Shown here: piece by piece, positions 18,153 through 27,181 of the stretch
Numbering within the stretch: the first letter of the stretch is position 1
How the letters are laid out: every line of letters begins with the position of its first letter
Assembly: GCF_000478195.2 (NCBI RefSeq)
Contig: NZ_AUZM01000017.1
Coordinates: forward strand, 38,025-102,024
Reading direction: 5' to 3'
DNA: 64,000 nucleotides
From: Lyngbya aestuarii BL J
Lineage (GTDB): Bacteria > Cyanobacteriota > Cyanobacteriia > Cyanobacteriales > Microcoleaceae
Translations under genes and position numbers: made by a program
The notes under the pieces: model-generated
What the model saw: the letters and a program-made list of their open reading frames with translations, nothing else
The model's database searches: none
What the model was told of the DNA's origin: nothing

Positions 18153-18157
18153 TTCAC
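17940..18157 (+). ncRNA. Candidate omega-RNA overlapping the tnpB 3' end
   Basis: In characterised TnpB systems the guide RNA derives from the 3' end of tnpB plus the right end. Here the last 200 bases of the gene code for a non-conserved Arg/Ser-rich tail but are rich in inverted repeats, such as CTCTCGGAGC...GCATCCGAGAG near 17996-18018, ending with the right-end hairpin. The extent is inferred. Confidence 0.35.
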
Positions 18158-18222
18158 AGAGAATTATTCCATTAAACGTCTTGCTGAAATTTGTAAAAAA
18201 GTTGTAACGAGATCTTGTAAAT

Positions 18223-19107
18223 ATGACAGGTACAACCACTCCTAGTTCATCTAATCTAAGTTTATCTCCGAGTCAACGGGAAACGATTCAACCCAATCCC
18301 GTCGGAGAATTTCTTCAAGAAACTCTGGCGTTAACTCGTCGGTTGTTTATTCAGCTTCAGCGCCGTCCGTCAACTTTGGTGGCGGGTGTGATTCAGCCGT
18401 TGATGTGGTTAATTTTATTTGGGGCGTTGTTTCAAAATGCACCGAAAGGTTTATTTGGAGAAAGCCAAAATTATGCTCAATTTCTCGGTGCGGGTGTAAT
18501 TGTGTTTACGGCTTTTGCAGGGGCTTTAAATGCCGGATTACCCGTAATGTTTGACCGGGAATTTGGCTTTTTGAACCGTTTATTGGTGGCGCCACTCACG
18601 ACTCGCTTTTCGATTGTGGTCGCCTCTGCAATCTTTATGATCACCATGAGTTTTATCCAAACCGGAGCGATTGTAGCCGCAGGTGCTTTTCTGGGGGCGG
18701 GACTTCCGGGAATTCCTGAGTTGGGTTTGATTGCTGTGATGTTGTTTCTGTTGGTTTTGGGCGTCACGGGTTTAAGTTTGGGTTTGGCGTTTGCCTTACC
18801 AGGACACGTTGAATTAATTGCGGTGATTTTTGTCACCAATTTACCGCTATTATTTGCCAGTACCGCTTTGGCACCGCTTTCGTTTATGCCGAGTTGGTTA
18901 CAGGTTGTGGCTTCCTTGAACCCATTGAGTTATGCGATTGAACCGATTCGTTATTTGTATTTACACGCCGATTGGTCTTTTGGAAGTATCGTCATGCAAG
19001 CGCCTTTTGCTAATATTTCTTTAGGAGGTGCGATTGGGGTTCTATTTGGCTTTGCGATCGCTGCGTTATTAGTGATTCAACCGCTTCTGCGCCGTCGCTT
19101 TGCATAA
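18223..19107 (+). CDS. ABC-2 type exporter permease, DrrB-type
   Basis: Integral membrane subunit of 294 residues pairing with the ATPase at 15593. After a soluble N-terminal tail, six hydrophobic segments are visible, the first around residues 50-72 (LVAGVIQPLMWLILFGALF). The ABC-2 signature region (LPLLFASTALAPLSFMPSWLQVVASLNPLSYAIEPIR, residues 205-245) is characteristic of DrrB/NodJ permeases. It starts with ATG 71 bases after tnpB. If tnpB is an insertion, transcription must now pass through the element or start from a new promoter. A terminator-like hairpin follows at 19141. Confidence 0.92.
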   Translation: MTGTTTPSSSNLSLSPSQRETIQPNPVGEFLQETLALTRRLFIQLQRRPSTLVAGVIQPLMWLILFGALFQNAPKGLFGESQNYAQFLGAGVIVFTAFAGALNAGLPVMFDREFGFLNRLLVAPLTTRFSIVVASAIFMITMSFIQTGAIVAAGAFLGAGLPGIPELGLIAVMLFLLVLGVTGLSLGLAFALPGHVELIAVIFVTNLPLLFASTALAPLSFMPSWLQVVASLNPLSYAIEPIRYLYLHADWSFGSIVMQAPFANISLGGAIGVLFGFAIAALLVIQPLLRRRFA

Positions 19108-19140
19108 CTAAAGCTTCTAAGTTGGATTCAATAAAGTTTG

Positions 19141-19168
19141 TAACCCTCTCTATCTCTAGGGAGGGTTA
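19141..19168 (+). terminator. Terminator-like hairpin after the ABC permease gene
   Basis: TAACCCTC at 19141-19148 pairs with GAGGGTTA at 19161-19168, extendable by two wobble or GC pairs. It lies 33 bases past the permease stop. There is no long T-run. Confidence 0.5.
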
Positions 19169-19220
19169 AAATCTGCTCAATTAGTCTATCGTTAGAAATA
19201 GTGATTTAGGTGTGAATGCA

Positions 19221-19592
19221 ATGAAACTTCAAGTCAAATCTGGTGTGGGGATGGCAATATCAATCCTATCGGCAGTTGGAATCAATGTAACGCTGTTGTC
19301 CCAACTGAGTATTGCTCAACAAAACAATCTGAATCCGCTCCAGGATTTTAACAGTCAGCATAATGATAATGGGACGAGTTTGGGGATTGATCAAAGTACC
19401 ATGTATAACCTGATTCATCGGGCGCAAATGGGAACTTTGGATCTGAATGTGAACTCTGTTCATGATCAACAAAAAGATAATATTCGCGATGCAGCAGCAG
19501 AATTTCGCGCCAAGCAACGTCAAAGGTTTGAACAACGCAATCCTGAAGTGGCGGGAGAGACTTCTTCTGATGGCGAGCAACTCAATCCATAA
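19221..19592 (+). CDS. Small exported protein of unknown function
   Basis: About 123 residues from the ATG at 19221, preferred over the GTG nine bases upstream because it gives a standard signal peptide (MKLQVK, then a hydrophobic run ending SIAQQ). The mature part is hydrophilic, rich in Asn, Gln and Asp, with a conserved-looking helix MYNLIHRAQMGTLDLN and a charged segment EFRAKQRQRFEQRN. No catalytic motif is seen and I do not recognise the family. It lies upstream of clpX in the place where tig-clpP would be expected in many cyanobacteria, but it resembles neither. Confidence 0.65.
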   Translation: MKLQVKSGVGMAISILSAVGINVTLLSQLSIAQQNNLNPLQDFNSQHNDNGTSLGIDQSTMYNLIHRAQMGTLDLNVNSVHDQQKDNIRDAAAEFRAKQRQRFEQRNPEVAGETSSDGEQLNP

Positions 19593-19933
19593 TCTCTTTG
19601 AGTAATTACCCTCACCCACTTAGGCTAGGTCGCAGGGCTGTTTCCAAGTCGGACGAAATTTTGATTGATAGGGAGGTCGGGAAAAATCTATCAACTTCAA
19701 GGTAGATTTTCCCTTCTCACTCGGCTTTGTAACTGAGGCTCTAGATATTAAAAAAAGCTTAGACTTCCTTCTAGTGAGAGGATGTGGGGTGCAGAAAAGC
19801 CAAATAAACAGTACACTAAAAGAGTAAGAGGTAATTCACCTCTATAAAACTCCCCCGCACTTGCTCTATTGTTCATAATTCACATCATTTTCGACGGGGA
19901 AAGCCACAAGCAACTGTTTACAAAAAGGCAAAT
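19593..19933. other. Gene-free upstream region of clpX
   Basis: About 340 bases. Holds a stem-loop (GGGAAAAATCTA at 19679-19690 with TAGATTTTCCC at 19703-19713) that may end the preceding gene, and a TACACT box near 19810 that could be a clpX -10 element, without a clear -35. Confidence 0.45.
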
Positions 19934-21283
19934 ATGTCCAGGTATGACTCCCACTTACGCTGCTCTTTTTGCGGCAAGTCCCAAGAGCAGGTTCGCAAGT
20001 TAATTGCTGGCCCTGGTGTTTACATCTGTGATGAATGTGTAGAACTCTGTAATGAAATTTTAGAAGAAGAATTTTCAGATCCGACTAAAACTACGCTTGC
20101 AGATCTCGAATCCAATTATCTTTCTACAGGTTCAGTCCAGACAACTCCTTCATTACAACAGATCCCCAAGCCCACTGATATCAAGCAGTATCTTGATGAT
20201 CACGTTATTGGTCAGAATGATGCGAAAAAGGTGTTATCGGTCGCGGTTTATAATCACTATAAACGTCTGAGCCTAGATCAAGCGAGTTTGAGTGGAGATC
20301 TCAATCCTGATGATGGCGTAGAACTCCAAAAATCAAATATTATGTTAGTCGGGCCGACGGGTTGTGGTAAAACCCTTCTGGCTCAAACCCTTGCCAAGCA
20401 GCTAGATGTTCCGTTTGCGGTGGCTGATGCGACAACGCTCACCGAAGCTGGATATGTTGGGGATGATGTCGAAAATATCTTGCTGAGACTGCTACAAGTG
20501 GCAGACTTTGATATTGAAGCGGCTCAACGTGGAATTGTTTACATTGATGAAATTGATAAAATTTCCCGTAAAAGCGAAAATACTTCGATTACTCGCGATG
20601 TTTCGGGTGAAGGGGTACAGCAAGCACTACTCAAGATTTTAGAAGGAACGATTGTTAATGTTCCCCCTCAAGGTGGACGTAAGCATCCTTACCAAGATTT
20701 TATCCAGATTGATACGAGTAAGATTTTATTTATCTGTGGTGGTGCTTTTGTCGGTTTAGAAAAAGTGATTGAACAACGGTTGGGTAAAAAGTCTTTAGGC
20801 TTTATTCAACCTTCGGAGACGGCAAATAATACAGCCGTTAAATCTGTTCAACGTCAAGATGAACTATTCCAACACGTTGAACCCGATGATATGGTGAAGT
20901 TTGGGTTGATTCCTGAATTTGTTGGCCGAATTCCAGTTGTAACGGTGATTTCACCTCTGAATGAAGAAGCATTGATGCGGATTCTAACAGAACCCCAAAA
21001 TGCTTTAATTAAGCAGTATAAGAAGCTGCTGAAAATGGATAATGTTAATTTAGAATTTGAACAGGATGCTTTAAAAGCGATCGCCGCAGAAGCTTATCGT
21101 CGCAAAACGGGTGCTAGAGCATTGCGAGGAATTTTGGAAGAATTAATGCTTGATGTGATGTATGAGTTGCCTTCTCGTAAGGATGTGGTTCGGTGTATTA
21201 TCACTCAGGAAATGGTTGAAAAACGATCAACGGCTGAGGTTTTATGGCATCCAACCTGGCGTAGACAACATGAGTCGGCTTAG
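19934..21283 (+). CDS. clpX: ATP-dependent Clp protease ATP-binding subunit ClpX
   Basis: AAA+ unfoldase of the ClpXP protease, 449 residues. The N-terminal zinc-binding domain has [14 protein letters not shown] and CDECVELC (residues 11-42). Walker A is GPTGCGKTL near residue 140, Walker B is IVYIDEID near residue 203, and the sensor region and [22 protein letters not shown] close the protein. The ClpP-docking loop appears as LGF in KKSLGFIQ. Length and domain order match cyanobacterial ClpX. In Synechocystis and many others clpX follows tig and a clpP gene; here neither is present within this stretch. A shared hairpin with the convergent TPR gene follows the stop. Confidence 0.97.
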   Translation: MSRYDSHLRCSFCGKSQEQVRKLIAGPGVYICDECVELCNEILEEEFSDPTKTTLADLESNYLSTGSVQTTPSLQQIPKPTDIKQYLDDHVIGQNDAKKVLSVAVYNHYKRLSLDQASLSGDLNPDDGVELQKSNIMLVGPTGCGKTLLAQTLAKQLDVPFAVADATTLTEAGYVGDDVENILLRLLQVADFDIEAAQRGIVYIDEIDKISRKSENTSITRDVSGEGVQQALLKILEGTIVNVPPQGGRKHPYQDFIQIDTSKILFICGGAFVGLEKVIEQRLGKKSLGFIQPSETANNTAVKSVQRQDELFQHVEPDDMVKFGLIPEFVGRIPVVTVISPLNEEALMRILTEPQNALIKQYKKLLKMDNVNLEFEQDALKAIAAEAYRRKTGARALRGILEELMLDVMYELPSRKDVVRCIITQEMVEKRSTAEVLWHPTWRRQHESA

Positions 21284-21307
21284 GTTGATCAGCTTGAGTT
21301 TATCAGT

Positions 21308-21352
21308 TTAGGGATGGGATGGAAAGTTAAATAATTTTGTTTTCTATCCCTA
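21308..21352. terminator. Bidirectional terminator-like inverted repeat
   Basis: TTAGGGAT (21308-21315) and the following GGGATGGAAA pair with TTTCTATCCCTAA (21341-21353) in the 83-base gap between the converging clpX and TPR genes. Confidence 0.5.
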
Positions 21353-21366
21353 ATTTTGCTGATTAA

Positions 21367-23400
21367 TTAATTGTTAGAAGCTGATGTTGGGTCTGTGGTT
21401 GCGGCTATTTTCACAGAGCGTAACTCTTTTTGAATCGAAATCGCTTTTCCCAAAGATGAAATAGCTTCTTGATAGTTTTTGAGTTTGGAGAGTAATGCAC
21501 CTCGAAAACGCCATGCTTCTGCATCATTGGGTTGGAGTTTGATAGCTTGATCGTAGGCGGTGATCGCATCAGGATATTGTTCTAGTTTTTCAAATAAAAG
21601 CCCTTTATGTCGCCAAGCTTCTGAAGCTTCGGGTTGGATTGTGATCGCTTTTTCGTAAGTTTCTAATGCTTCTGAATATTGCTTAAGTTGTACGAGAACT
21701 GAACCTTTACCCAGCCATGCTTCATAACAGTTGGGTTGATGTTCAATTGCATTTTCAAAGGAATCAATTGCCTCTGAGTATCGTCCTAATTGTTGTAATA
21801 AAGATGCTCTCATATTCCATAATTCGGGAGAAGTTGGATCGAGTCCAATGGCTTGTTCAAAAGATGCGATCGCCTGTTCGTAGCGTTTCAATTTACACAG
21901 GGCAACAGCTCGATTTAACCAAACTTCTCGTTTTCCAGCATCAATAGTAATGGCTCGATCATAAGAGATAATCGCTTCTTCATATCGTTTTAATTTTCCT
22001 AAGACATTACCGCGATTATGCCAGGTTTCATATTTATTGGGTTGAATTTCTAATGCTTTGTCATAGGAAGTTAAAGCCTCGTCATAACGCTTGAATTTTC
22101 GCAGCAATGCACCTCGATTGTGCCATGCTTCATCATCCTTCGGTTGAATTGCCAAAACATGATCATAGGATTCTAAGGCTTCAGAATATCGCTTCAACTT
22201 AACCAAAACATTACCGCGATTATACCAAGCCTCGTATTTTTGAGGATGAATTTGTACAACCTTTTCATAAGCCTTTAACGCTTCTTTATAACGATTTAGA
22301 CGCACCAAAATATTACCTTGATTATACCAAGCTTCCTCTAACTCTGGATTCATTTTAGCCGCTTTTTCAAAGGAAATTAAAGCTTCTGAATAGCGTTTTT
22401 CGTTATTTAAAGCTTCTCCTTGTTTGAGATAATCATCTGCAATAAAGTCCGGAGAAGAATTAAACTGAAAACTCCCATCAAATTCGGAAGGAAAATTGGA
22501 GTTTAATTGATTTCTTTTCGGTAAATTATTATGGCTATTATGACCCCCGGGAAACTGAATTAAATTCGATTGCTCTTTAGACTTAAAATCAGACTTAAGT
22601 TTTTGTAAACTTTCAATTAAATTTAACTGTAATTGCTTTAATTCCTCAATCGACGCTTGAGATGCGGAGGCTTCTTGTTTCAAAAAATTAATAGAGTCTT
22701 GAGTTGCCTTAATTTGCGCTTCTAATTGTTGAGCTTGCTGCTGAGATTGATGACGAGATTGAGCGATTTGTTCTTCTAAACCATCAACCCGATTTAAACC
22801 CCGATTTGCCTCTGTTACTAACTCTCGAATCACCAAACGCCGCACTAACCAAAAAAATGCCATCGTTATGACAGGTGATAAGATCCCAATAATCAATAAA
22901 CTATTAAGCAGCGTAATGGTTTGATTAAAATCGGAGTCGCTCTCGTCATTCGGACTAATTTCTTGAGCTAAATTTGTGTCGTCTAGGCTTAAATTTACCT
23001 CGGAGGATAAATTATTTTGATTGGAAAAAGTTTCAACCAATAAAGCCAACCATGTCCGACTTAAGACTTGATTCAGCTTTTGTTGATTGGACTGCGAGAA
23101 TGCTGAGGATGGAGTCAAAGGTGGGATCGCCGAAGCCAGAATCAACTCCTGATCCGATGTAGACTGAGATCTTAAAGGAGAAAACTCCTGGCCGATCAGC
23201 ATTTCCGGCATACTTACCGATGGTGTATGCTGCGATATGAGGTTCTCAATCCAATCACTCTTGCTATCGATAGTAGGAATTATACCCGAAGAACTCGATA
23301 ACAAACTCTCAGGAATAGAACGAGCTTCGCCTACGGAGTCCTGAGCGACTAAAGCCGCCAAAGTTAAAAATGCTACATTTGATAATTTCATAACGCTCAA
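21367..23400 (-). CDS. Membrane-anchored TPR protein
   Basis: A 677-residue protein. A signal-like N-terminus (VAFLTLAALVAQ) precedes a Ser-rich region. A transmembrane segment lies around residues 165-190 (LNSLLIIGILSPVITMAFFWLV), then a Gln-rich coiled coil at about 200-280 (QQQAQQLEAQIKAT). From about residue 325 to 660 there are roughly ten 34-residue tetratricopeptide repeats with the recurring AWxNRGxxLxKLKRYxEALxSYDKAL pattern. TPR arrays mediate protein-protein contacts; the partner is unknown. This architecture is common in cyanobacteria. It is convergent with clpX and divergent from the subtilase gene. Confidence 0.88.
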   Translation of the reverse strand: MSVMKLSNVAFLTLAALVAQDSVGEARSIPESLLSSSSGIIPTIDSKSDWIENLISQHTPSVSMPEMLIGQEFSPLRSQSTSDQELILASAIPPLTPSSAFSQSNQQKLNQVLSRTWLALLVETFSNQNNLSSEVNLSLDDTNLAQEISPNDESDSDFNQTITLLNSLLIIGILSPVITMAFFWLVRRLVIRELVTEANRGLNRVDGLEEQIAQSRHQSQQQAQQLEAQIKATQDSINFLKQEASASQASIEELKQLQLNLIESLQKLKSDFKSKEQSNLIQFPGGHNSHNNLPKRNQLNSNFPSEFDGSFQFNSSPDFIADDYLKQGEALNNEKRYSEALISFEKAAKMNPELEEAWYNQGNILVRLNRYKEALKAYEKVVQIHPQKYEAWYNRGNVLVKLKRYSEALESYDHVLAIQPKDDEAWHNRGALLRKFKRYDEALTSYDKALEIQPNKYETWHNRGNVLGKLKRYEEAIISYDRAITIDAGKREVWLNRAVALCKLKRYEQAIASFEQAIGLDPTSPELWNMRASLLQQLGRYSEAIDSFENAIEHQPNCYEAWLGKGSVLVQLKQYSEALETYEKAITIQPEASEAWRHKGLLFEKLEQYPDAITAYDQAIKLQPNDAEAWRFRGALLSKLKNYQEAISSLGKAISIQKELRSVKIAATTDPTSASNN

Positions 23401-23773
23401 CTCGCTTGCAAGCTAGGAGTAAATAGCAGACTAAGATTAGCTCGAACTAAAATATAAACTCATCCCCCTTTTCTACAGACAAACGTAGGCTAGAGTTAGA
23501 GTCATACATACTCTTACACCATTCACCTGATTAATCAGGAAATACTCAGTAAAAACTTTTCTGGTTTTCGCAGTTGATTACGGTGGGTCAAAAAATATAG
23601 CAATAATCCTGAATCGCTCAACAGTCAAGAGAAAAGAACACTTAACTTCAGGATGCAGAAATTAGCATTTTAAAGGTAATAAAAATCTCTGAAGCCGATA
23701 GCAGTGCGTTGAGGTTTCCCAACTTTGAGCCACTGTTGTTCAGTATTAATCTCTTGAAAAAATAGAAAATCTA
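23401..23773. other. Divergent promoter region of TPR and subtilase genes
   Basis: 373 gene-free bases. Presumed to hold promoters for both flanking genes; no consensus box stands out and no repeat or RNA was recognised. Confidence 0.5.
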
Positions 23774-24844
23774 ATGGATTCACAAGTGCCTCAATTGCCT
23801 GAAACTGGGAGTGACGAACCGATTTTTGTCCTACCTCCTTACAAAGTTGAACGGGTTCTGATTGCAGCGGCAGAAATTACCGACTGGGGATTAGAAATGT
23901 TTGCTATCCCCAATTTATGGAAACAAACCAAAGGTAAAGGGATTAAGGTAGCGGTTCTCGATACTGGAGTTGCTCTGAGACATCCAGAACTTGTTGATGC
24001 TGTCGAAAATGCTCGCGACTTCACCAATAGTCCTTCTGGGCCGAGTGATGTAGACGGACATGGAACTCACGTTGCGGGAATTATCGCCGCTCGTGAAAAT
24101 CGAGGCGGAGTGGTTGGTGTGGCACCGGAAGCAAAACTGTTAGTGGGTAAAGTCTTAGGTGATAATGGCTATGGAACCGCCGGGCAGCTTGTCAAAGGAA
24201 TTCGTTGGGCAATTGATCAAAAAGCTGATATTCTTTCGATGAGTTTGGGAAGTCCTCTCCCGAGTGATGAAATGCACGAGGCGATTAAAGCCGCAGTTGA
24301 AGCGGGTATTTTTGTGATTTGTGCGGCAGGGAATAGCGGCCCAAATCTAGATACAGTAGACTATCCAGGGATTTATCCGGAAACGATATCAGTCGGAGCG
24401 ATTGATCGAACTCGTCGCATTACTCAGTATTCTTCTCGGGGTAAAGCGGTTGATATTGTCGCACCGGGAGATAATATTCTTTCAACTTATCCGCCCAGAG
24501 GTGTGGCGGTTTTGAGTGGAACCTCGATGGCGACGCCGTTTGTGAGTGGAGTGGTGGCGTTGATGGTGGCGAAACATCGGAGTTTTGGCGGTAAAACTGC
24601 GGTGAAAACTCAAGCGGATTTAATCGAACATTTGCGGAAAACGGCGACTGATGCAGGAATGCCGGGATTTGATCCTTATTATGGGTTTGGGTTGATTAAT
24701 CCTGAAGCGTTGTTGTTATCTAATTTGGATCATACATTACAAACCATTGCTAAGGAAGAATTAACCAGCAAATACATTGAGAAATTGAAACAGTTCACAC
24801 AAAATTATACAAATAATCTTGGAAATTCTCAAGATTTTCGATGA
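23774..24844 (+). CDS. Subtilisin-like serine protease (S8 family), no signal peptide
   Basis: A 356-residue peptidase with the complete S8 catalytic set: D63 in VAVLDTGVALRHPEL, H96 in VDGHGTHVAGI, oxyanion N187 in CAAGNSGPN and nucleophile S251 in SGTSMATPFVSG. It has no signal peptide or long prodomain; only about 40 residues precede the catalytic domain, so it is probably cytoplasmic like intracellular subtilisins (inference). A C-terminal tail of about 40 residues (IAKEELTSKYIEKLKQF) is helical and charged. It is followed by a good rho-independent terminator at 24875. The physiological substrate is unknown. Confidence 0.93.
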   Translation: MDSQVPQLPETGSDEPIFVLPPYKVERVLIAAAEITDWGLEMFAIPNLWKQTKGKGIKVAVLDTGVALRHPELVDAVENARDFTNSPSGPSDVDGHGTHVAGIIAARENRGGVVGVAPEAKLLVGKVLGDNGYGTAGQLVKGIRWAIDQKADILSMSLGSPLPSDEMHEAIKAAVEAGIFVICAAGNSGPNLDTVDYPGIYPETISVGAIDRTRRITQYSSRGKAVDIVAPGDNILSTYPPRGVAVLSGTSMATPFVSGVVALMVAKHRSFGGKTAVKTQADLIEHLRKTATDAGMPGFDPYYGFGLINPEALLLSNLDHTLQTIAKEELTSKYIEKLKQFTQNYTNNLGNSQDFR

Positions 24845-24874
24845 AGTGATTCCTTTTCTGAGGAATATTGATGC

Positions 24875-24907
24875 AAAAACCCGGTATCTTTGGGAAACTG
24901 GGTTTTT
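24875..24907 (+). terminator. Rho-independent terminator of the subtilase gene
   Basis: AAAAACCCGGT at 24875-24885 pairs with ACTGGGTTTTT at 24897-24907, followed by ATTTTT. The stem also carries an A-run on its 5' side, so it could serve the opposite strand operon as well. Confidence 0.75.
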
Positions 24908-24925
24908 ATTTTTCACAACTGTATT

Positions 24926-26089
24926 TTACAATTCTGGATTGAGTAGATAAAAACTCGGTTCAGAATTTTGACTGGGAAGAATATCCCGAATATTTTTCAC
25001 CCCCAAACGTTGACAGAGTTTGGAAAAAGCCTGTAAACTTTCTAGTCTTGCTGATAGTTCGCTCAACGTGTCTAAATATTCGGCGATCGCAATTTGTTGA
25101 TACGTCCATTTTTGATCGAGTTGGGAAGCGTGAAACATCTCAAACTCGACCTCTGCTTCTTGTTGTCGCTCTTTTATTTTATTCGCGGATAATCCACAAT
25201 CAACGGAAGAAATTTGAGCGATGCGTTCAACTCGCTCTCGACTAATATGGGGATGAAAACGGGACGCACCAAACCGATAAGCGGTTGAGAATTGCGAACG
25301 TTCATCAACTAATAATTTATCCGCCCATTGAATAGCTACTTGTTTAAACCGGGGAGCTTCTAATGTTAGCAATTGTTCCGCATCATTAATCAGTCCAGTT
25401 TCTAACAGAAGATTGGCTTCAACCGCAGTCGCAACCGCCCAACCTTGTACCGCAATATCGGCTTTTAAAATCGTTTCTGCGTCCAACTCCGGTAGAGTTT
25501 GCACGGCTTGGTTAGACAGAATCATTCTAACTTTGGAAGCCACTTTTAGGGTGTCTTGTACGGGAGAATCAGGAAAACGATTGCGGTTGAGAAGTTCTGC
25601 TTGTAAAGCCGCTATCTCTTTGAGAATAATCGTTTGATGAAGTTCCGCGATCGCATTTCCCAAACGTTTTTGTTCTTCGGTGTTGTATTCGACTAATAAA
25701 CACAGATAAACTAGCTGGTTGCTCATCTGATTTAAGCGGTTTTCTATGCGATCAAAGCCTGCTTCTACGAGTTTATGCAGAGTATCTAATGAAGCTTGAA
25801 TTTGGTGGAGTTTAAAACCCATATAGATGAATCCCGCCACACTCACACCCAGATTTAGAACAGTTGCTCCCGCAGAAATTTGAGTGAGTTTTAAGACAGA
25901 AGCCAAGTTTTCTTCAACTTTATTAAACTTAGACAGAGTTTTTATTAAGCCGGGGGGTTCGACGAGATGGCGAACAATTTGACCCGTATCGGTTTCTCGG
26001 ATAACTCCCCCAAATCGTTTGAGAGAACCATCGATTAAACCTTGTATAATCACCGGATCATCAACTAAAAAAGTTGTATCAATTAACAC
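24926..26089 (-). CDS. Unrecognised protein with hydrophobic segment and helices, dynamin operon
   Basis: A 387-residue protein that starts with GTG at 26089, supported by AGGAG seven bases upstream. The N-terminal part (LIQGLIDGSLKRFGGVIRETDTGQIVRHLVE) looks globular. Around residues 85-115 there is a glycine-rich hydrophobic stretch (ATVLNLGVSVAGFIYMGF) flowing into a coiled-coil-like helix (KLHQIQASLDTLHKLVEAGFDRIENRLNQM). The rest is largely alpha-helical. I recall similar cyanobacterial proteins but no assigned function. A helical bundle with a membrane-inserting hairpin, as in some pore-forming proteins, is possible but unproven. It is the last gene of the operon, 13 bases after the previous stop. 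Confidence 0.7.
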   Translation of the reverse strand: MLIDTTFLVDDPVIIQGLIDGSLKRFGGVIRETDTGQIVRHLVEPPGLIKTLSKFNKVEENLASVLKLTQISAGATVLNLGVSVAGFIYMGFKLHQIQASLDTLHKLVEAGFDRIENRLNQMSNQLVYLCLLVEYNTEEQKRLGNAIAELHQTIILKEIAALQAELLNRNRFPDSPVQDTLKVASKVRMILSNQAVQTLPELDAETILKADIAVQGWAVATAVEANLLLETGLINDAEQLLTLEAPRFKQVAIQWADKLLVDERSQFSTAYRFGASRFHPHISRERVERIAQISSVDCGLSANKIKERQQEAEVEFEMFHASQLDQKWTYQQIAIAEYLDTLSELSARLESLQAFSKLCQRLGVKNIRDILPSQNSEPSFYLLNPEL

Positions 26090-26102
26090 GAAAATCTCCT
26101 AT

Positions 26103-26627
26103 TTATCGAGTGTAAAGAAAGGGTAATTGATCGTCATAATTAAATAGGCGATCTGATACTGTAACCCCTTGTGAAATATAGGGTAATTTTTCAAAAGCAT
26201 CACTTCGATCAATGGAAGTGACATTTTGAGTAAATCCTTTTTCGTAATTAGATAAACTAATTAACAAGAAGTATACATCATACTCAGATGTATCTAATAC
26301 TTTCGATTTTGTTAGAAAATCAGGAGTAATATTCAACTTGAGAAGATCAGATTCTCCTCCCATCCATAAAGCTTGTGTAGCTCGGTACAAAGGCGAACAG
26401 TCATCAGGTTTAATCTTTCGATTTTCTTTTATAGATTGGATGACTTTTTCTTGTTTAGCACTCACTACCAGCACTAGAAAATAATTTGGGTGTCCACTTT
26501 GATGATTGGTTTTGCTTCTTAGGTTTGTATCGGGATAAGAATTGACAGTCTTCTGTTCTTTATTTTTCTCTACTTGTTGATACAAAATACAAAGACCACC
26601 AAAAAGTAACAAAAACAAAAGTTCCAT
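26103..26627 (-). CDS. Unrecognised membrane-anchored protein, dynamin operon
   Basis: A 174-residue protein with one N-terminal transmembrane anchor (MELLFLLLFGGLCILYQQV), a hydrophilic linker, then a soluble domain from about residue 48 (YFLVLVVSAKQEKVIQSIKENRK). The domain contains CSPLYRATQALWMGG and DVYFLLISLSNYEKGF, alternating strands and helices. No known family motif is seen. It lies 77 bases after the dynamin C-terminal frame and 13 bases before the 387-residue gene, so it is very probably co-transcribed. Confidence 0.65.
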   Translation of the reverse strand: MELLFLLLFGGLCILYQQVEKNKEQKTVNSYPDTNLRSKTNHQSGHPNYFLVLVVSAKQEKVIQSIKENRKIKPDDCSPLYRATQALWMGGESDLLKLNITPDFLTKSKVLDTSEYDVYFLLISLSNYEKGFTQNVTSIDRSDAFEKLPYISQGVTVSDRLFNYDDQLPFLYTR

Positions 26628-26704
26628 GTTTGGAAAATTCCTATTTACAAGGTGAATGGTTTTCCGTGAAAAAAATACACTTCTACTGATTTTAAGTAAA
26701 AGTC

Positions 26705-27172
26705 TTATGAAGTACGAGATTCATTCTCTAAATTTTGACGAATCTCTAGTACAGAATCTTTACCCAGTGTAATTTCATCCCAACGCTTAACTTCTGCTTC
26801 AAAGTCACGTTGAATAATCTCTAATTGTTCCTGAAGTGAGCGATTGACAAAATTGATAGTATCTTTAATTGACTGCTCAAACTCATAATCAACCTCTTTG
26901 AGATGATTAATCATCCAATCACGAAGAATATCCCATAACTTTTCCTTTTCATCTGCGATACCTGCTGACCACTGACGAGCCATATTATCAGTATCAGGAA
27001 GTTCAAGTTTTTGGTATTCAACTTGTTCAATTTTATCTTTCCAGACCGTTCTGGTTTTTGTTTTCTTATTAAAACAGCCTCCAGTAGTATAATGTTCTTC
27101 TACCGCTTGTTTACCGACAACCTCTTTGTTTTTCTTCTGGCTTTGTTTAATATTTACAGAGAAATTAAACAA
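26705..27172 (-). CDS. C-terminal part of the dynamin-like GTPase, beyond an in-frame TGA
   Basis: A 155-codon frame read from a TTG. It is in the same reading frame as the upstream GTPase and is separated only by the TGA at 27182-27184 plus three sense codons (Ser-Glu-Asn). The sequence contains WKDKIEQVEYQKLELPD and a long helical tail (WDILRDWMINHLKEVDYEFEQ), like the C-terminal helical region I recall from full-length cyanobacterial dynamin-like proteins. TTG as a start has no clear ribosome site here. It is therefore either a separated C-terminal domain of a gene with a nonsense change, or is reached by stop-codon readthrough. Translation as an independent protein is possible. Confidence 0.6.
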   Translation of the reverse strand: MFNFSVNIKQSQKKNKEVVGKQAVEEHYTTGGCFNKKTKTRTVWKDKIEQVEYQKLELPDTDNMARQWSAGIADEKEKLWDILRDWMINHLKEVDYEFEQSIKDTINFVNRSLQEQLEIIQRDFEAEVKRWDEITLGKDSVLEIRQNLENESRTS

Positions 27173-27181
27173 ATTTTCAGA

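Larger units (their letters stand above)
16800..18157 (+). mobile_element. Solitary TnpB (IS605/IS1341-type) insertion
   Basis: The tnpB gene with its right end interrupts what should be an adjacent ABC ATPase-permease pair. The right side ends in a hairpin (ACGACCG at 18122-18128 with CGGCGT at 18141-18146) followed by GTAGTTCAC, a probable element boundary near 18157. The left boundary is not clear; it lies somewhere after the tandem repeat at 16676. IS605 elements make no target duplication, so edges need comparison with an empty site. Confidence 0.6.
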
